Positions 47,797 to 57,323 of a stretch of DNA of 64,000 nt are shown here, one piece after another. The notes beneath the pieces were generated by a model. That model was not told the origin of the DNA. It ran no database searches and saw only the letters and a list, made by a program, of their open reading frames with translations. Positions within the stretch are counted from its first letter, which is position 1. Each line of letters starts with the position of its first letter. The position numbers and the translations under genes were made by a program. The DNA is taken from the NCBI GenBank assembly GCA_948146395.1, contig OX411544.1, positions 55,517,360-55,581,359 on the forward strand, in the 5' to 3' direction. Source of the DNA: Fragum whitleyi. Lineage: Eukaryota > Mollusca > Bivalvia > Cardiida > Cardiidae.

Positions 47797-48018
47797 TTAA
47801 CCCTTGTCATTGTAAATAAAAACCTTGGCAAAATTTCAAAATCAAATCTCTGGAGCACTGATTATTTGTCAGAATTTAATTTCGAAAAATATATTTTTGA
47901 AACTTTTCTTGTTTAAATAGGAAAATCAGGTGATATAGACTAAAGCTGCACTGCCTGATCTTTCTCTATACCCTCTGTCAAAGTAGGAATAATCCATATT
48001 CAGCATGACTAGGGTTAA
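47797..48018. mobile_element. MITE family C
   Basis: TTAACCCTTGTCATTGTAAA to ATTCAGCATGACTAGGGTTAA-type end; TTAA borders. Confidence 0.8.
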
Positions 48019-48337
48019 GATAAAGATATTCAATGGAACTGTGGATGGACAGATGACAGACAAAGACCATAAAATTCTCATTCCTCTGCTTTGTTTTTAG
48101 ATAATGAAATTATCCTCGATAAAAAAAATAGAAAATGTTAAATCTTCCATTCTGCAACAATGGCATCCCTTATTGGTTAACAACACTTAGGCGCTGGATA
48201 GCAGATCAAACAGAAGAAAGATTGTGTTTGTGGATCCCTTATACAGATGCAACTGTAATCACGTTTTAAAATTTTGATCTTAATTAAGGCCCTTGTCCCT
48301 CGACCTTGTAAGATGACATTGAAACTAAAATATTAGA

Positions 48338-48560
48338 CATTATACCCCCTAAAACTATGGGGGGAGGGTAACAGGAGTCAGCGTGTCAGTCTGTACGTCC
48401 TTCTGTCTGTACCTCATTTTATAACTCAGCAACTAATGGAAGGATTTCATTTAAACTTCACAGATATGATGAGTATCAAGCAGAAATGTGCGAGTCCTTA
48501 TTTAGTTATGGCGACTTTTGACAGAGTCATGGCCCTTTTGGGACTTCCAACTTATAAAAT
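48338..48560 (+). mobile_element. Class beta element, copy 3
   Basis: ATTATACCCCCTAAAACTAT, GGGGGGAGGGTAACAGG, AGTCAGCGTGTCAGTCTGTA, CACAGATATGATGAGTATCA; no tandem core. Confidence 0.6.
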
Positions 48561-48808
48561 CAAGTAGTCCAAATTCTCATATTAAATGGGAGAACTTTGC
48601 GGAAACTAAGTAATTGATTGTTACAAACAATTTCTTCTTTTCCACAAGTTTCTCCCTGAAAATAACATTATCTTCTCTCAAAATACTACTAGATGCAAGC
48701 TTATGTTTTCTTCAACTTATTTTGTAGCGAGAAGATCTTAAGTTTTGACATGGGTTGAAAAGGAAACTTCCCCATGCATTTGTTTTTCAAAATAATCTCA
48801 CATGATCC

Positions 48809-49056
48809 TGGGGCCAGTTTTGCTAAACTCCTTACGAAAAAACTTAATCGCAAGTCTAAAACACAAATCGTAACTGGTGTTTTCATTCATTATTGGATTC
48901 TGCTTTGCAATATCTCATTTGAATCATCTTTAGAAGACGGTTCCAAAGAGATGATGCATGGAAAAAATCAATATTTAGTAACTACTGTAGAAGTAGCTTT
49001 AATTTTTGACTTATGTAAAAAATTATAGTAAGATGTTTAGTAAAATCGGTCCCTAG
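48809..49056. mobile_element. MITE family D
   Basis: GGGGCCAGTTTTGCTAAACT to GTTTAGTAAAATCGGTCCCTA; inner TCTCATTTGAATCATCTTTA / GACGGTTCCAAAGAGA. Confidence 0.85.
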
Positions 49057-49168
49057 TAGTCCATTGGATTCCTTGCTTGCAAAATAAAGGATAACCTGCT
49101 GGTAAACAAGGCATCTAGAACTCCCCTTAGTGCCAAACTCTGAAGGACTAACATGACAATACAAGCCC

Positions 49169-49628
49169 ATTCCGAACATCACTCGGCCATTTCCGTGAAC
49201 TGCAACAGACCTCGAATGTATATAAGGTGGATGGGTATGTGACAAAATTGTGCATTTTATAAGGCGGATATATTGTAAGAAAAACTAGCACGGCAACAAC
49301 ATGCGATTTATATTTTTACAGTAAATAACGACTGAAAAATCTCAATTTTAGAGAATGATTTGTCTTGACGAATCAATCTCAAAAATTAAGATGTATCAGC
49401 TGTTATTTAAGAATCTAAAGATATTTATATAAAGATAAAATGATTTCACGACAGTGACTTAAACAAGTAGTGGGGACCTCAAATATTTTCACTCAAAGTT
49501 TCATGGGCTGACGCAATTTTAACTGACGTCATCAAGTTTTTCCACGTTTTTTCCGTATTTTTTTAAAAATAGTCTGTCTATGTACATCCGAGGTTGCTCG
49601 TGAAATTGGCCTAGTGGTGTTCTGAATG
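49169..49628. mobile_element. Inverted-repeat element family H with ~16-bp target duplication
   Basis: ATTCCGAACATCACTCGGCC and its near inverse GGCCTAGTGGTGTTCTGAAT. The interior matches 7835-8278 (CTGCAACAGACCTCG; TTAACTGACGTCATCAAG). The flank ATGACAATACAAGCCC occurs at 49153-49168 and again at 49629-49644. Confidence 0.85.
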
Positions 49629-50084
49629 ATGACAATACAAGCCCTACTATGAAAAATATTGTGAATCATTGATGGATCTATGCTGGCCCACCCTTCAATC
49701 TTTCATGACTCTGGTCAGACTGTGCCACTGCATAGGCTGGCTAGAGGCTTTACTTTGCTCACATGTGAAAATGTTTGGAAATGTCACGCACAGGCTCATA
49801 TCATATTAGGTGAACAACAAAAGTTATGTTTTCATGAATGACACAAGTTAAAATATAGCCTTTGTTGGTCATAAAATTAAAGATAATTCTATCACAATAA
49901 ACAAATGATAATTCCATTTCTTTAGTGTCAAAATCAAAATGAGACAAAATGTGAATATCTAAGTAAAAAATCTCTTTAGATGAAATGAACAAAGAAATAA
50001 TCCACGGATTCTTGGTAATTTATAGCCATAAAAGAACAGCCATAATTGCTGCATCACTTCTTAAAACAATCTTTCAGTCATATT

Positions 50085-50817
50085 AATATAGGGATGAGTG
50101 TCTTTTTCACAGCGTTTATTGGGGTATAAAGTGCAATTGCCTTAGCACATGGCAAATAACGCCCGTAGGGCGTTATGTTTAAGCCATGTGCTAAGGCAAT
50201 TGCACTTTATACCCCAATAAACGCTGTGAAAAAGACACTCGGCCCTTATAATTGCAATCTTCTTGGTCTAAGAAATTATTAAAATATTCGGCTAAACATT
50301 AAAGTTTCGAGTCTACTTTCTGCGCGTATTACACAATCTATTTTTAGATCGTGTATTTCTTTTCTCGCTATCGAAGTTAAACGGCATAAAGTTAATCAAA
50401 TGGTACACAAATAAACGACAATTTGACATTCGTAGAGGTACTTATAATCAAAACATAATTTTGACAAGTTATTCCTCATTTTAAACCGAAACTATCGTGA
50501 TCGGGCTTAGCTGGTAGGGTTGTTTGGTGGTCTTCGTCGACTCACTGTAAACATCGACTCAGAATCTGATTTGCATACTTTTAATCATTAATTCTTTCGA
50601 AAATATCTTAATTTCTAATTTATTTAATAGCAATATTACGATATGGAAGGGAAACGAGGGGTGTTCGAGTTCCTACAACACAGGAAATGCAGATCGAAGA
50701 TCGGGGGTTTCCCGAAATACCTATTGCATTTTATACAGAAATAAAGTGCAATGGATTTCCCCACGTGATGCGATTTAAACCAATCAAAATTCTTTATTTT
50801 ATTAGATTGCAATTATA
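50085..50817. mobile_element. Insertion with a 58-bp perfect stem and 14-bp inverted ends
   Basis: The first 160 bp form a long hairpin; the remainder is framed by TATAATTGCAATCT (50247-50260) and AGATTGCAATTATA (50804-50817). The interior has GATGCGATTTAAACCAATCA near the right end and no coding frame. The exact insertion borders are unclear because the host SINE itself has ATTGCAA at the junction. Confidence 0.65.
50096..50240. repeat. 58-bp perfect inverted repeat
   Basis: The left arm 50096-50153 (GAGTGTCTTTTTCACAGCGT ..) is the exact inverse of 50183-50240 (.. ACGCTGTGAAAAAGACACTC). The loop holds a second palindrome ATAACGCCC-gta-GGGCGTTAT at 50156-50176. Confidence 0.96.
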
Positions 50818-51038
50818 GTGGCTTGAGTACCTTACCATAGATTCCTGGTATATCTCTCACCAGGCAGTATTGCAACATACTTTCCCAGGCTCAAATTGCT
50901 AATATCACATAGGATTATGAATCATTTCCCCACTAATTGATGGGTTGTGAATGTCTGAAAGGATGTGTGCCACCTTCTGGGATCCGATCTGAAACCCATT
51001 AATTGGAAGATTGATGCCCTACCAACTTCACTTTGACT

Positions 51039-51880
51039 GGTGCTCATGAAAGGGTCTCGTTATTTGACAGACCCTCTGCCTATCATAAGATCAATGTTAT
51101 CATATTGGTCTATTGATGGTAACAGATAAAAATATAGCCTCTTAAGCTGACAATTACACTTCTGGACTTTGTCCATTGGTGTTAGAAACTTAACTTTTAT
51201 TGGTGCTCAATTAAAGGGTCTCGTTATTTGACAATACCCTCTGCCATTTATCAGACCAATGTTATCATATTGGTCTATTGTTGGTAACAGATAAAACTAG
51301 AACTGTTGACTTATACCACTCACAATCACTTATCAGAGCGCAACTGCTATAAGTGCAGGATGTGTTTTAAACAACTCATTTGCATGAAGTTTCATGAGGC
51401 TAGGTCGCTTGGTTCTTGAGTTAGAGTCAGGAAACGAAAATTGAACAAAGGCTGACTGTTATCTTGACCTTTGACCTATGTGACCCAAAAACAATAGGGC
51501 ACTTCCTTGGGTCATAAGGACCATTTGTTTTAAGTTTCATGATTGTAGGTCACTTAGTTCTCGAGTTAGAGTCTGGAAAGGAAAATTGAACAAAGGCTAA
51601 CTGTGACCGTGACCTTTGACCTATGTGACCCAAAAACATAAGGGCACTTCCTTGGGTCATAAGGAACATTTGTATAAAGTTCCATGATTGTAGGTCACTT
51701 GGTTCTTGAGTTAGAGACCGGAAACGAAAAGGTCTACAGACAGACGAATGGACCGACGGACAGATGGTGAAACCAATATACCCCCCTCTACTTCGTAGGT
51801 GGGGGGGTATAAATATAGCCTCTTAAGCTGACAATTACACTTCTGGACTTTGTCCATTGGTGTTAGAAATTTAGTATGCA
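51039..51880. repeat. 163-bp tandem duplication, second copy interrupted
   Basis: GGTGCTCA..AAAGGGTCTCG starts at 51039 and again at 51202. Unit 2 breaks after GGTAACAGATAAAA (~51296) and continues at ~51812 with AATATAGCCTCTTAAGC; the gap is the class beta element. Confidence 0.85.
51297..51812 (-). mobile_element. Class beta element, inverted copy with 2.5 tandem units
   Basis: Read on the - strand: TTTATACCCCCCCACCTACG hairpin head, GTCCGTCGGTCCATTCGTCT run, then repeated units (~145 bp: TAGGTCACTTGGTTCTTGAG; GACCTTTGACCTATGTGACC) and the end CAACAGTTCTAG. Confidence 0.85.
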
Positions 51881-52053
51881 TGATTAAAAAAGAACATATA
51901 TCTGATAAAATGTTTCCTCATTCTTCCCTGTGTTTTCTTTCATAAAACCCCCACAGATTACAATATTTCATCAATTGAAATCTGCAGTTGAACTTGTTAA
52001 ATTCTTCGAATTTGGACAAATCTATGAAGTTTTTGCTCTTCTACTAAAACCTT

Positions 52054-52544
52054 TCAGCGTTTAGACCTCTTTGCAAGAGATACTGCTTCACCAGTTTTCC
52101 TTTTTAATCCTTTATTCTTTGCCTTGTTTCTGTTGTCCAAATCAAGTCTCTTAGACACATTAGAGTTATTCCCCCTAGAACACTCTTCAGTATGTTTATG
52201 AAAAGAGATTGTTTTACTCCCATCGCCCTCTTCTGCTCCTTTAAACTTCACAAGTTCAGCAGACAAGTCTATAAACTTTTGATTCAGATCATTCACCTTT
52301 TTCTCCAGTTCTTGTATCACTTGATCCTGGTGTTTAATTTTCTTGTCCTGTTGAATTAGGTCTTTCTTTTGAACTCCAAACCTTAGTTTTGTATCCAAGA
52401 GCTCCTTTTTCAGCTGTTTGATAGTTGCACTCTGTGCGCGCATTGTTGCTCCAAGACTGTTAACCTCAGCACGTATTGTAGGGCCTCTAACTGTAGTCAT
52501 TATTGGAGATGGTCCCGAAGAGAATAAGGTCAAAGTTGATGGAC
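52054..52544 (-). CDS. FBXO28: FBXO28, terminal exon 4 (coiled coil and basic tail)
   Basis: On the - strand the exon follows TTTTTTCAG and runs 162 codons to the stop (first codon split G|GT). It starts GPSTLTLFSSGPSPIMTTVR and continues into a long coiled coil (about residues 210-275 of the protein: SLGATMRAQSATIKQLKKEL .. QVIQELEKKVNDLNQKF), then an acidic-to-basic tail ending LKRKTGEAVSLAKRSKR, a likely nuclear-localisation segment. The order (Pro/Ser linker, coiled coil, short basic end KSKR) is that of vertebrate FBXO28, a nuclear substrate receptor of SCF ubiquitin ligases. The apparent start at 52533 is a TTG inside the exon, not a real start. Confidence 0.93.
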
Positions 52545-53065
52545 CTGAAAAAACATTTACAGGAATTTACAATATCCAACACAATTTATACTTTCCTGCT
52601 GTTAATCAATATAAATTTGATTGAACAATCAAATGATTCATTAAAACCTGATTGTACAGGTCGAGGGGTCAGTGCAACACTATTTTAAATACCTATAATT
52701 ATATAGGCACTTACAATAGTATTGCACTGACCCCTTGGCTAGTGACCTCTACTTTTCTTGCCATTTTGTAACTGCAGCTTGAAAACAAGAGGGCAAGGAT
52801 GGACTAACACAAAGTTCAATCATAAATGTAACATTGATCCTTGATCTCTTGTATTCAAAACAGTTGGTCACATTTTGAGGTCATTAGCAATGATTGTATT
52901 AAGTTTAAAATGTTTGTATCAATTGTTTTTGAAATAAAGCATGGAAACATAGACAGAAATTGAGAATGGAAAGTCATGGTGTAAACATAGTATACCCATT
53001 CTTGTTCCTAAAGGGGGGAAGGGAGGGGCGGGGGACTAAGACTTTCTAAGTGTAAACAATCATAC
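52545..53065 (-). other. FBXO28 intron 3
   Basis: Contains a family G hairpin at 52658-52737 (GAGGGGTCAGTGCAACACTA / GTATTGCACTGACCCC) and a G-rich run at 53013-53034 (GGGGGGAAGGGAGGGGCGGG..). Confidence 0.8.
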
Positions 53066-53276
53066 CTGCTTGATCTATAGGACAAGTAATACATGATTCT
53101 GTGAATGGCAAGGACACAGCTGGCAGTCTCGACTTTAAACCTGGGGCTATTTTCTCATCAAAATGTTCCATTGCCATAGATGAAATATCTCGTAATTCTT
53201 GCAGAAACTCATGACAGCGTGGTGGTTGGTCTGTAGATTGCAGGGTTCGGAGTATTGACAGTAACTCGTCAAGGAC
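53066..53276 (-). CDS. FBXO28: FBXO28, exon 3
   Basis: The exon follows AAATTCAG and ends GCAG|gtatga, giving 70 codons plus one base (phase 1). It encodes VLDELLSILRTLQSTDQPPR and then QELRDISSMAMEHFDEKI, one of the most conserved stretches of FBXO28, followed by a variable linker. It joins exon 2 at PGK|VLDE, exactly as in the vertebrate protein. A G-rich run on + lies ~30 bp past its donor. Confidence 0.95.
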
Positions 53277-53339
53277 CTGAATTTTAAACATTTACACAGC
53301 TAAAGAAAGAGGTAGAGACATTTTGATTTGAATTGGTGC

Positions 53340-53495
53340 TTAAGGTAGTGGACCAGTAATAGTTCTGCAAAGTTGTGGAAGTCATGAACTTTAACAGTGT
53401 TAACCATTGTTTCCTAATGCTTAACCTCTGTTAACATTGCTTTAGAACATGTGGTCCAAAATGTTGCAGAACTATTATGGGTCCACTACCTTTAA
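53340..53495. mobile_element. MITE family A in FBXO28 intron 2
   Basis: TTAAGGTAGTGGACCAGTAA to GGGTCCACTACCTTTAA; the central hairpin is partly deleted. Confidence 0.85.
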
Positions 53496-53600
53496 ACAAC
53501 TTTAAACAATCTTTCAGACAAAGTTCACTAATGTCTTGGGTATTACCAAGCTTGGGTTCTGAATAGTCTTACCCACCTGACTGGTTGCATGACCAAGATT

Positions 53601-53871
53601 TTTTTGTTAGAATGGGGTTTTACGCCACTTTTAACATTATTTCAGTCATATTGCAACGGCTGGAGCACCTAACAATGGATTCCTCACACCAGAACTACCA
53701 TCACATCCTTTCCTAGCCTCCAACTGCTATCCCACATAGGTCTACAATTATAAACCCATTGGTGGTAGACAAATAGTCAGTAAGGATGATTGCCGCCCTT
53801 AGGGATCAAACCCAGGACCTCTAGATTGACAGGCTGTTGTGCTACCGACTGCACTTTGACAGTGGCTTGCC
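53601..53871 (-). mobile_element. tRNA-derived SINE with 11-bp target duplication, FBXO28 intron 2
   Basis: On +: GGGGTTTTACGCCACTTTTA, GGCTGGAGCACCTAACAATG, the B-box inverse GATCAAACCCAGGACCTC and GACTGCACTTTGACAGTGGC. TGACCAAGATT at 53590-53600 and 53872-53882 is the target duplication. Confidence 0.9.
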
Positions 53872-53965
53872 TGACCAAGATTCAAACCAGTGACCTTAGA
53901 TTTCTGTCATATCACATGCCTGCTACCCTTACCACAGAGCAACTCTGGAACCTGATTTCACAATT

Positions 53966-54045
53966 AAGGGGTACGCACTTAACCATTGTAAGTGCCTATA
54001 TATCTATAGGCACTTACAATAGTTTTGTGCTGACTGATCAAAATG
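53966..54045. repeat. Hairpin family G
   Basis: CCATTGTAAGTGCCTATATA / TCTATAGGCACTTACAATAG with TTTTGTGCTGAC; FBXO28 intron 2. Confidence 0.85.
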
Positions 54046-54408
54046 ACAAAAAGAATCAATCACAGAACTCAGTAAACTAGATATTTAAAAAAGAGCTTAT
54101 CTTTATTTTACACAAAATACTTGAAAGATGTTTCTTATAAAAGTAACTGTGTTTATACTGGTACTCTATAGTACATGTAATTTGAAAAACAAAAATTCTG
54201 TGGTTGCTTGAAGTACTCTTGGAAAAGAAAGATCAATTGAATTTTTTATAACTAGAGCGGGCTGGGAGGTAATGAGGGGAATTATCCCATGCACCTTTTT
54301 CAAAGATCCCCCATCTTTTCAATTGGGGAAATTTTGGACTCCAATGGCCATCATATTTTTTTGAAAATGTTGAATAAACACAGTGCCTGGTAATTTTAGT
54401 TAATTATC

Positions 54409-54600
54409 TCATCAAAAGGTACAGATAGAGGTGGTATTTTGGATTTCAAATTCAATTATTCCAACTATACCTGCACAAATCCTATGTTGTAGGTTCTCAT
54501 TGGAAACATCTCATCAATACAATTCAAATGAAGGTTTCAATTAGTTATTAAGGTTTATGTATTGCATTACCCCCTCTTATCTGTACCTCTGCTCATAGCG
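54409..54600. mobile_element. MITE family F
   Basis: AAAAGGTACAGATAGAGGTG and CCCCCTCTTATCTGTACCTC are inverted. Inner TATGTTGTAGGTTCTCATTG / TTCAAATGAAGG; FBXO28 intron 2. Confidence 0.75.
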
Positions 54601-54906
54601 ACATTATGCTGCATTTTGAGACAATGAAGAGAAACCTGGAATTCATCTTCACAAAAAGCGTAATTTCAAATGAAAAAAGCAAGTGGTTTCTTCCCTTCCA
54701 AAGATTTTTTCTTTAATCCAGAACTTATTGTTTAATACAGCCCATACGTTATTGTCTGATTAACCTTTTTATTTGAACCAGCCAAAAATGTTGTTGTATT
54801 GTAATTAGCTAGAATGAAAAAGGATGCTGAATATAGGTTGTTGTTTATTAAATATAAAATTTATTGTAGTTTGGCAACCCAGACTTTGTAACCCCGGATG
54901 TAGTTT

Positions 54907-54988
54907 TAAGGTAATTGACCCTTGACCGCTACATTTCGGAAGTAATGAACATTAAAAGTGTTAACTGAGGTTTCCTAATTAATAAGTT
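54907..54988. mobile_element. MITE family A, half copy
   Basis: TTTAAGGTAATTGACC, CGGAAGTAATGAACATTAAA, GTTAACTGAGGTTTCCTAAT, then the homology stops. Confidence 0.55.
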
Positions 54989-55039
54989 CTTAACACATAA
55001 ACGAAAGCTATTATATTTTTTTACAAAACCAACATCAGT

Positions 55040-55115
55040 TTGATGGCTCAGCTTGAAATAGTTGTAACTGCCTATATGTTTATCGGCAGCTACAACTGTT
55101 TCATACCGAGTCATG
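55040..55115. repeat. Hairpin family G variant
   Basis: GATGGCTCAGCTTGAAATAG / CTGTTTCATACCGAGTCAT around TAACTGCCTATATG and TCGGCAGCTACAA; another copy is at 55645-55722. Confidence 0.8.
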
Positions 55116-55334
55116 AAGTTTGTAGAAAAATCTGTAGAAAGAGGCTTTAGAACATGAATTTAACTAGAATTTCACATTCTTTTCTTCAAAGGACTATTTT
55201 GGAGTGCTGTATTAATTTCCAAAACACGATTGTACAATCGATCATTAGTTGATTTTACTCTTCCAACAATAAATCGATTATTGATTGTGATTTGAAGCCC
55301 AACACTAGTTACAGGAAGATAAAGCTTGTCAAAC

Positions 55335-55583
55335 CTTTCCAGGTATAAAGCAGCAGAGCCCTGTATCAATATACTTCATGTAAGACATTCCAAGCAGAGA
55401 GAGTCTGGTCTCGATCGCTGACAAAATGTCGACATGTCTAGCCAGTGGATGATTTCTTCTCTCTGATTCTCGTCTCGGCAGCTTGTTTTTCACCTCTTTC
55501 TGTATCTGGGCATGTAGTTTATCCACCTTGGCAAAGCCTTTGTTCAGTCGCATCTGGCAGTACTTGTTAAATAGCTTGCAGAT
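55335..55583 (-). CDS. FBXO28: FBXO28, exon 2 (F-box end and conserved core)
   Basis: The exon follows TTAACAG and ends GGAAAG|gtttga, giving 83 codons in phase 0. It continues the F-box (ICKLFNKYCQMRLNKGFAKV), then LPRRESERRNHPLARHVDIL, SAIETRLSLLGMSYMKYID and LCCFIPGK, all hallmark FBXO28 segments. Family knowledge: the F-box recruits SKP1-CUL1. The segment from PRRESERR to CCFIPGK makes the assignment unambiguous. Confidence 0.96.
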
Positions 55584-55644
55584 CTGTTAAAGTCAGATTT
55601 AAAAGGGTATGTGGTTGACATTTCAAACAACTTTACATTAATCG

Positions 55645-55722
55645 ACTCAGCCTGAGATAGTTTAAACTGCCTATGTATATGCTAGTAGGCACTTACAACA
55701 GTTTCAAGCTGAGCCATTGCCA
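55645..55722. repeat. Hairpin family G variant in FBXO28 intron 1
   Basis: GACTCAGCCTGAGATAGTTT / ACAGTTTCAAGCTGAGCC around AACTGCCTATGTAT .. AGTAGGCACTTAC. Confidence 0.75.
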
Positions 55723-55865
55723 TGTGCGCAACAAAAAGTCTCTGGCTAGCATGTGCATCCACACAGTCTGACCATAGCCTTCACTACACACTCTGAAGGT
55801 AGGTTATATCTTAACTTGTCTTAAGGTAGCATTAGACATTGCCCTTCGGTCTCTATTGGATCACA

Positions 55866-56405
55866 GTCAACTCAGCCTGTGAATAGCCCGGCCAGTCAAC
55901 TCGGCCCATCATTTGGGCCTGCCTATGTATTATATAGGTACATGTATGAGGATGCAATGTAAATATTTTGGGGACCTTATCATTAAGTTATGTCCTTTAT
56001 TTTTAGATTAATAATCACTCGCTTAAAAGGTTTTTAATAATAATAATCTTATTTTACTATTAAATGGGATTTGTGTAAATACGAGATAAAATAGACATAA
56101 TTAAATACTTAATTCACCTTTTATTCAAATTTATTTTTCATTTTTTCTAAGCACAAAAGAAGATGACAAGTTATATGCGTATTAAATATGAAGATTGTAG
56201 CTTTTAGTCAACACTCTTGATTTTGCACCTCCTTAAAGTACATTGCAGTGATTGCACTCATTGATTAACAATCTGATAAGTGTGCTTATATATCTGTTTA
56301 CTAGGCTATACAAGTTACTACTATATAAGTTAAGGCAGAGTTGATGGGTCGAGTTTTACACAGCTGAGTTTTACACGGGCCAAGTTTTTAACAGGCCGAG
56401 TTGAC
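55866..56405. mobile_element. Inverted-repeat element with GTCAACTCGGCC ends
   Basis: Left GTCAACTCAGCCTGTG and GTCAACTCGGCCCATC; right GATGGGTCGAGTTTTACAC, CGGGCCAAG and AACAGGCCGAGTTGAC. The ends are degenerate inverted repeats built of multiple GTCAACTCGGCC-like words. The MULE is inserted exactly at its right tip. Confidence 0.55.
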
Positions 56406-56410
56406 AGAAC
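56403..56410. repeat. MULE target-site duplication, left copy
   Basis: GACAGAAC, repeated at 58663-58670 immediately outside the other end of the element. Confidence 0.85.
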
Positions 56411-56418
56411 GATTTCAG

Positions 56419-56493
56419 GTAACTTCGGTAAATTACAACTTCGGTAAATTGATAATATATAGTAAAAATATGGAGACTTCGGTAAAAAGGTAA
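56419..56493 (+). repeat. MULE left terminal inverted repeat
   Basis: GTAACTTCGGTAAATTACAA .. GGAGACTTCGGTAAAAAGG; matches the inverse of 58580-58654 with one or two mismatches in the A-run. Confidence 0.95.
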
Positions 56494-56862
56494 ATGTATG
56501 TTTTGGACATATTTATAAAATGATATACGTAAATGAAATAAGAAATATATATATAAAAAAAATAAAAAAAGAGATGTAGATATATAAACATACATACGCA
56601 GATAATGTATGTAGAATAAATATGTGCCCTCAATTAAACACTGATTAAGAAAAAACATAAGTTTGATTTAATTGATATCTAATTGATATCTAATTGGAAC
56701 AAAATTTAATATGAATACTATTCAGTCAATCAGATTTATTAATTGAACCAATTAACGACTTAATTTGCGCTTGCATTTGTCGCAGATTGCAGAGTTGTTT
56801 TTTTCGTTTGCAAACATTTTATCCTATAAATTAACGGGAATTCATTGACTTCGGCAGTTCGA

Positions 56863-57119
56863 ATGTCAGTCATGGCTGAACAACATCCTTGTATCCAGTG
56901 CAATGTCAATGTTACAGGCCGGTCACATGCTGTTGCTTGTGACGACTGCGGCAGGTGGAATCATAGAAAATGTGGTACTGGTGAGTATGTCAAAATATTA
57001 GTAAGATAAGAAATGTAAGGTAATATTGAAAATATTAGATATTAGAAATGACTGCCGATGATGAAACGTCATTTTATTTATCTTCCGGGAGTTCGTACGC
57101 ACCAACAATGACCTTGAAG
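56863..57119 (+). CDS. MULE-encoded PHD-type zinc finger (two exons)
   Basis: Exon 1, 56863-56980: starts MSVMAEQHPCIQCNVNVTGR and carries HAVACDDCGRWNHRKCGTG, i.e. C-x2-C .. C-x2-C-x4-H-x2-C. It ends at ACTG|gtgagt (phase 1). Exon 2, 57046-57119, follows ATATTAG, encodes EMTADDETSFYLSSGSSYAP and TMTLK, and ends at AAG|gtaatc. The motif order matches the N-terminal zinc finger of animal MULE proteins. Spliced in frame to 57322 it gains AGIDVSTTGQ and WVCTSC, supplying the final W-x-C-x2-C of a PHD finger before a stop at 57393. Whether this short product is made is unknown. Confidence 0.6.
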
Positions 57120-57323
57120 GTAATCTCGTATTCTTTAATGTTATGTATTCATATATATATGTATTTTAACATTTTTAATATACTCTTCATATACTTAGTA
57201 TCATTTCATTTTTATTCATTTAAATCGGCATTTATTTCACAACTGATAATTTCCATTCCAATCTATTGAATATACATTTATGCAAATTCCATTTGTTCAT
57301 ATATTTCATTTTGTATTTTAGGC

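Larger units (their letters stand above)
50051..51038 (-). mobile_element. tRNA-derived SINE split by a ~730-bp insertion
   Basis: The SINE 3' part (CACTTCTTAAAACAATCTTT CAGTCATATT on +) ends at 50084. The rest (GTGGCTTGAGTACC, ATTCCTGGTATATCTCTCAC, then the decayed tRNA-like end CTACCAACTTCACTTTGACT) resumes at ~50818. Confidence 0.75.

Noticed and set aside
50247..50817. Independent MITE defined only by TATAATTGCAATCT ends
   Set aside because: ATTGCAAT is self-palindromic and also part of the host SINE, so the 14-bp match may partly be chance; reported as part of a larger insertion instead.
52054..52533. Single-exon gene starting at 52533 on the minus strand
   Set aside because: The supposed start is TTG; a 3' splice site at 52544, frame and homology show it is the last exon of FBXO28.
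56371..56658. Hydrophobic 95-aa and 66-aa minus-strand frames
   Set aside because: They lie across the MULE terminal repeat and adjoining AT-rich DNA; Phe/Tyr/Ile-rich translation is expected from that composition.
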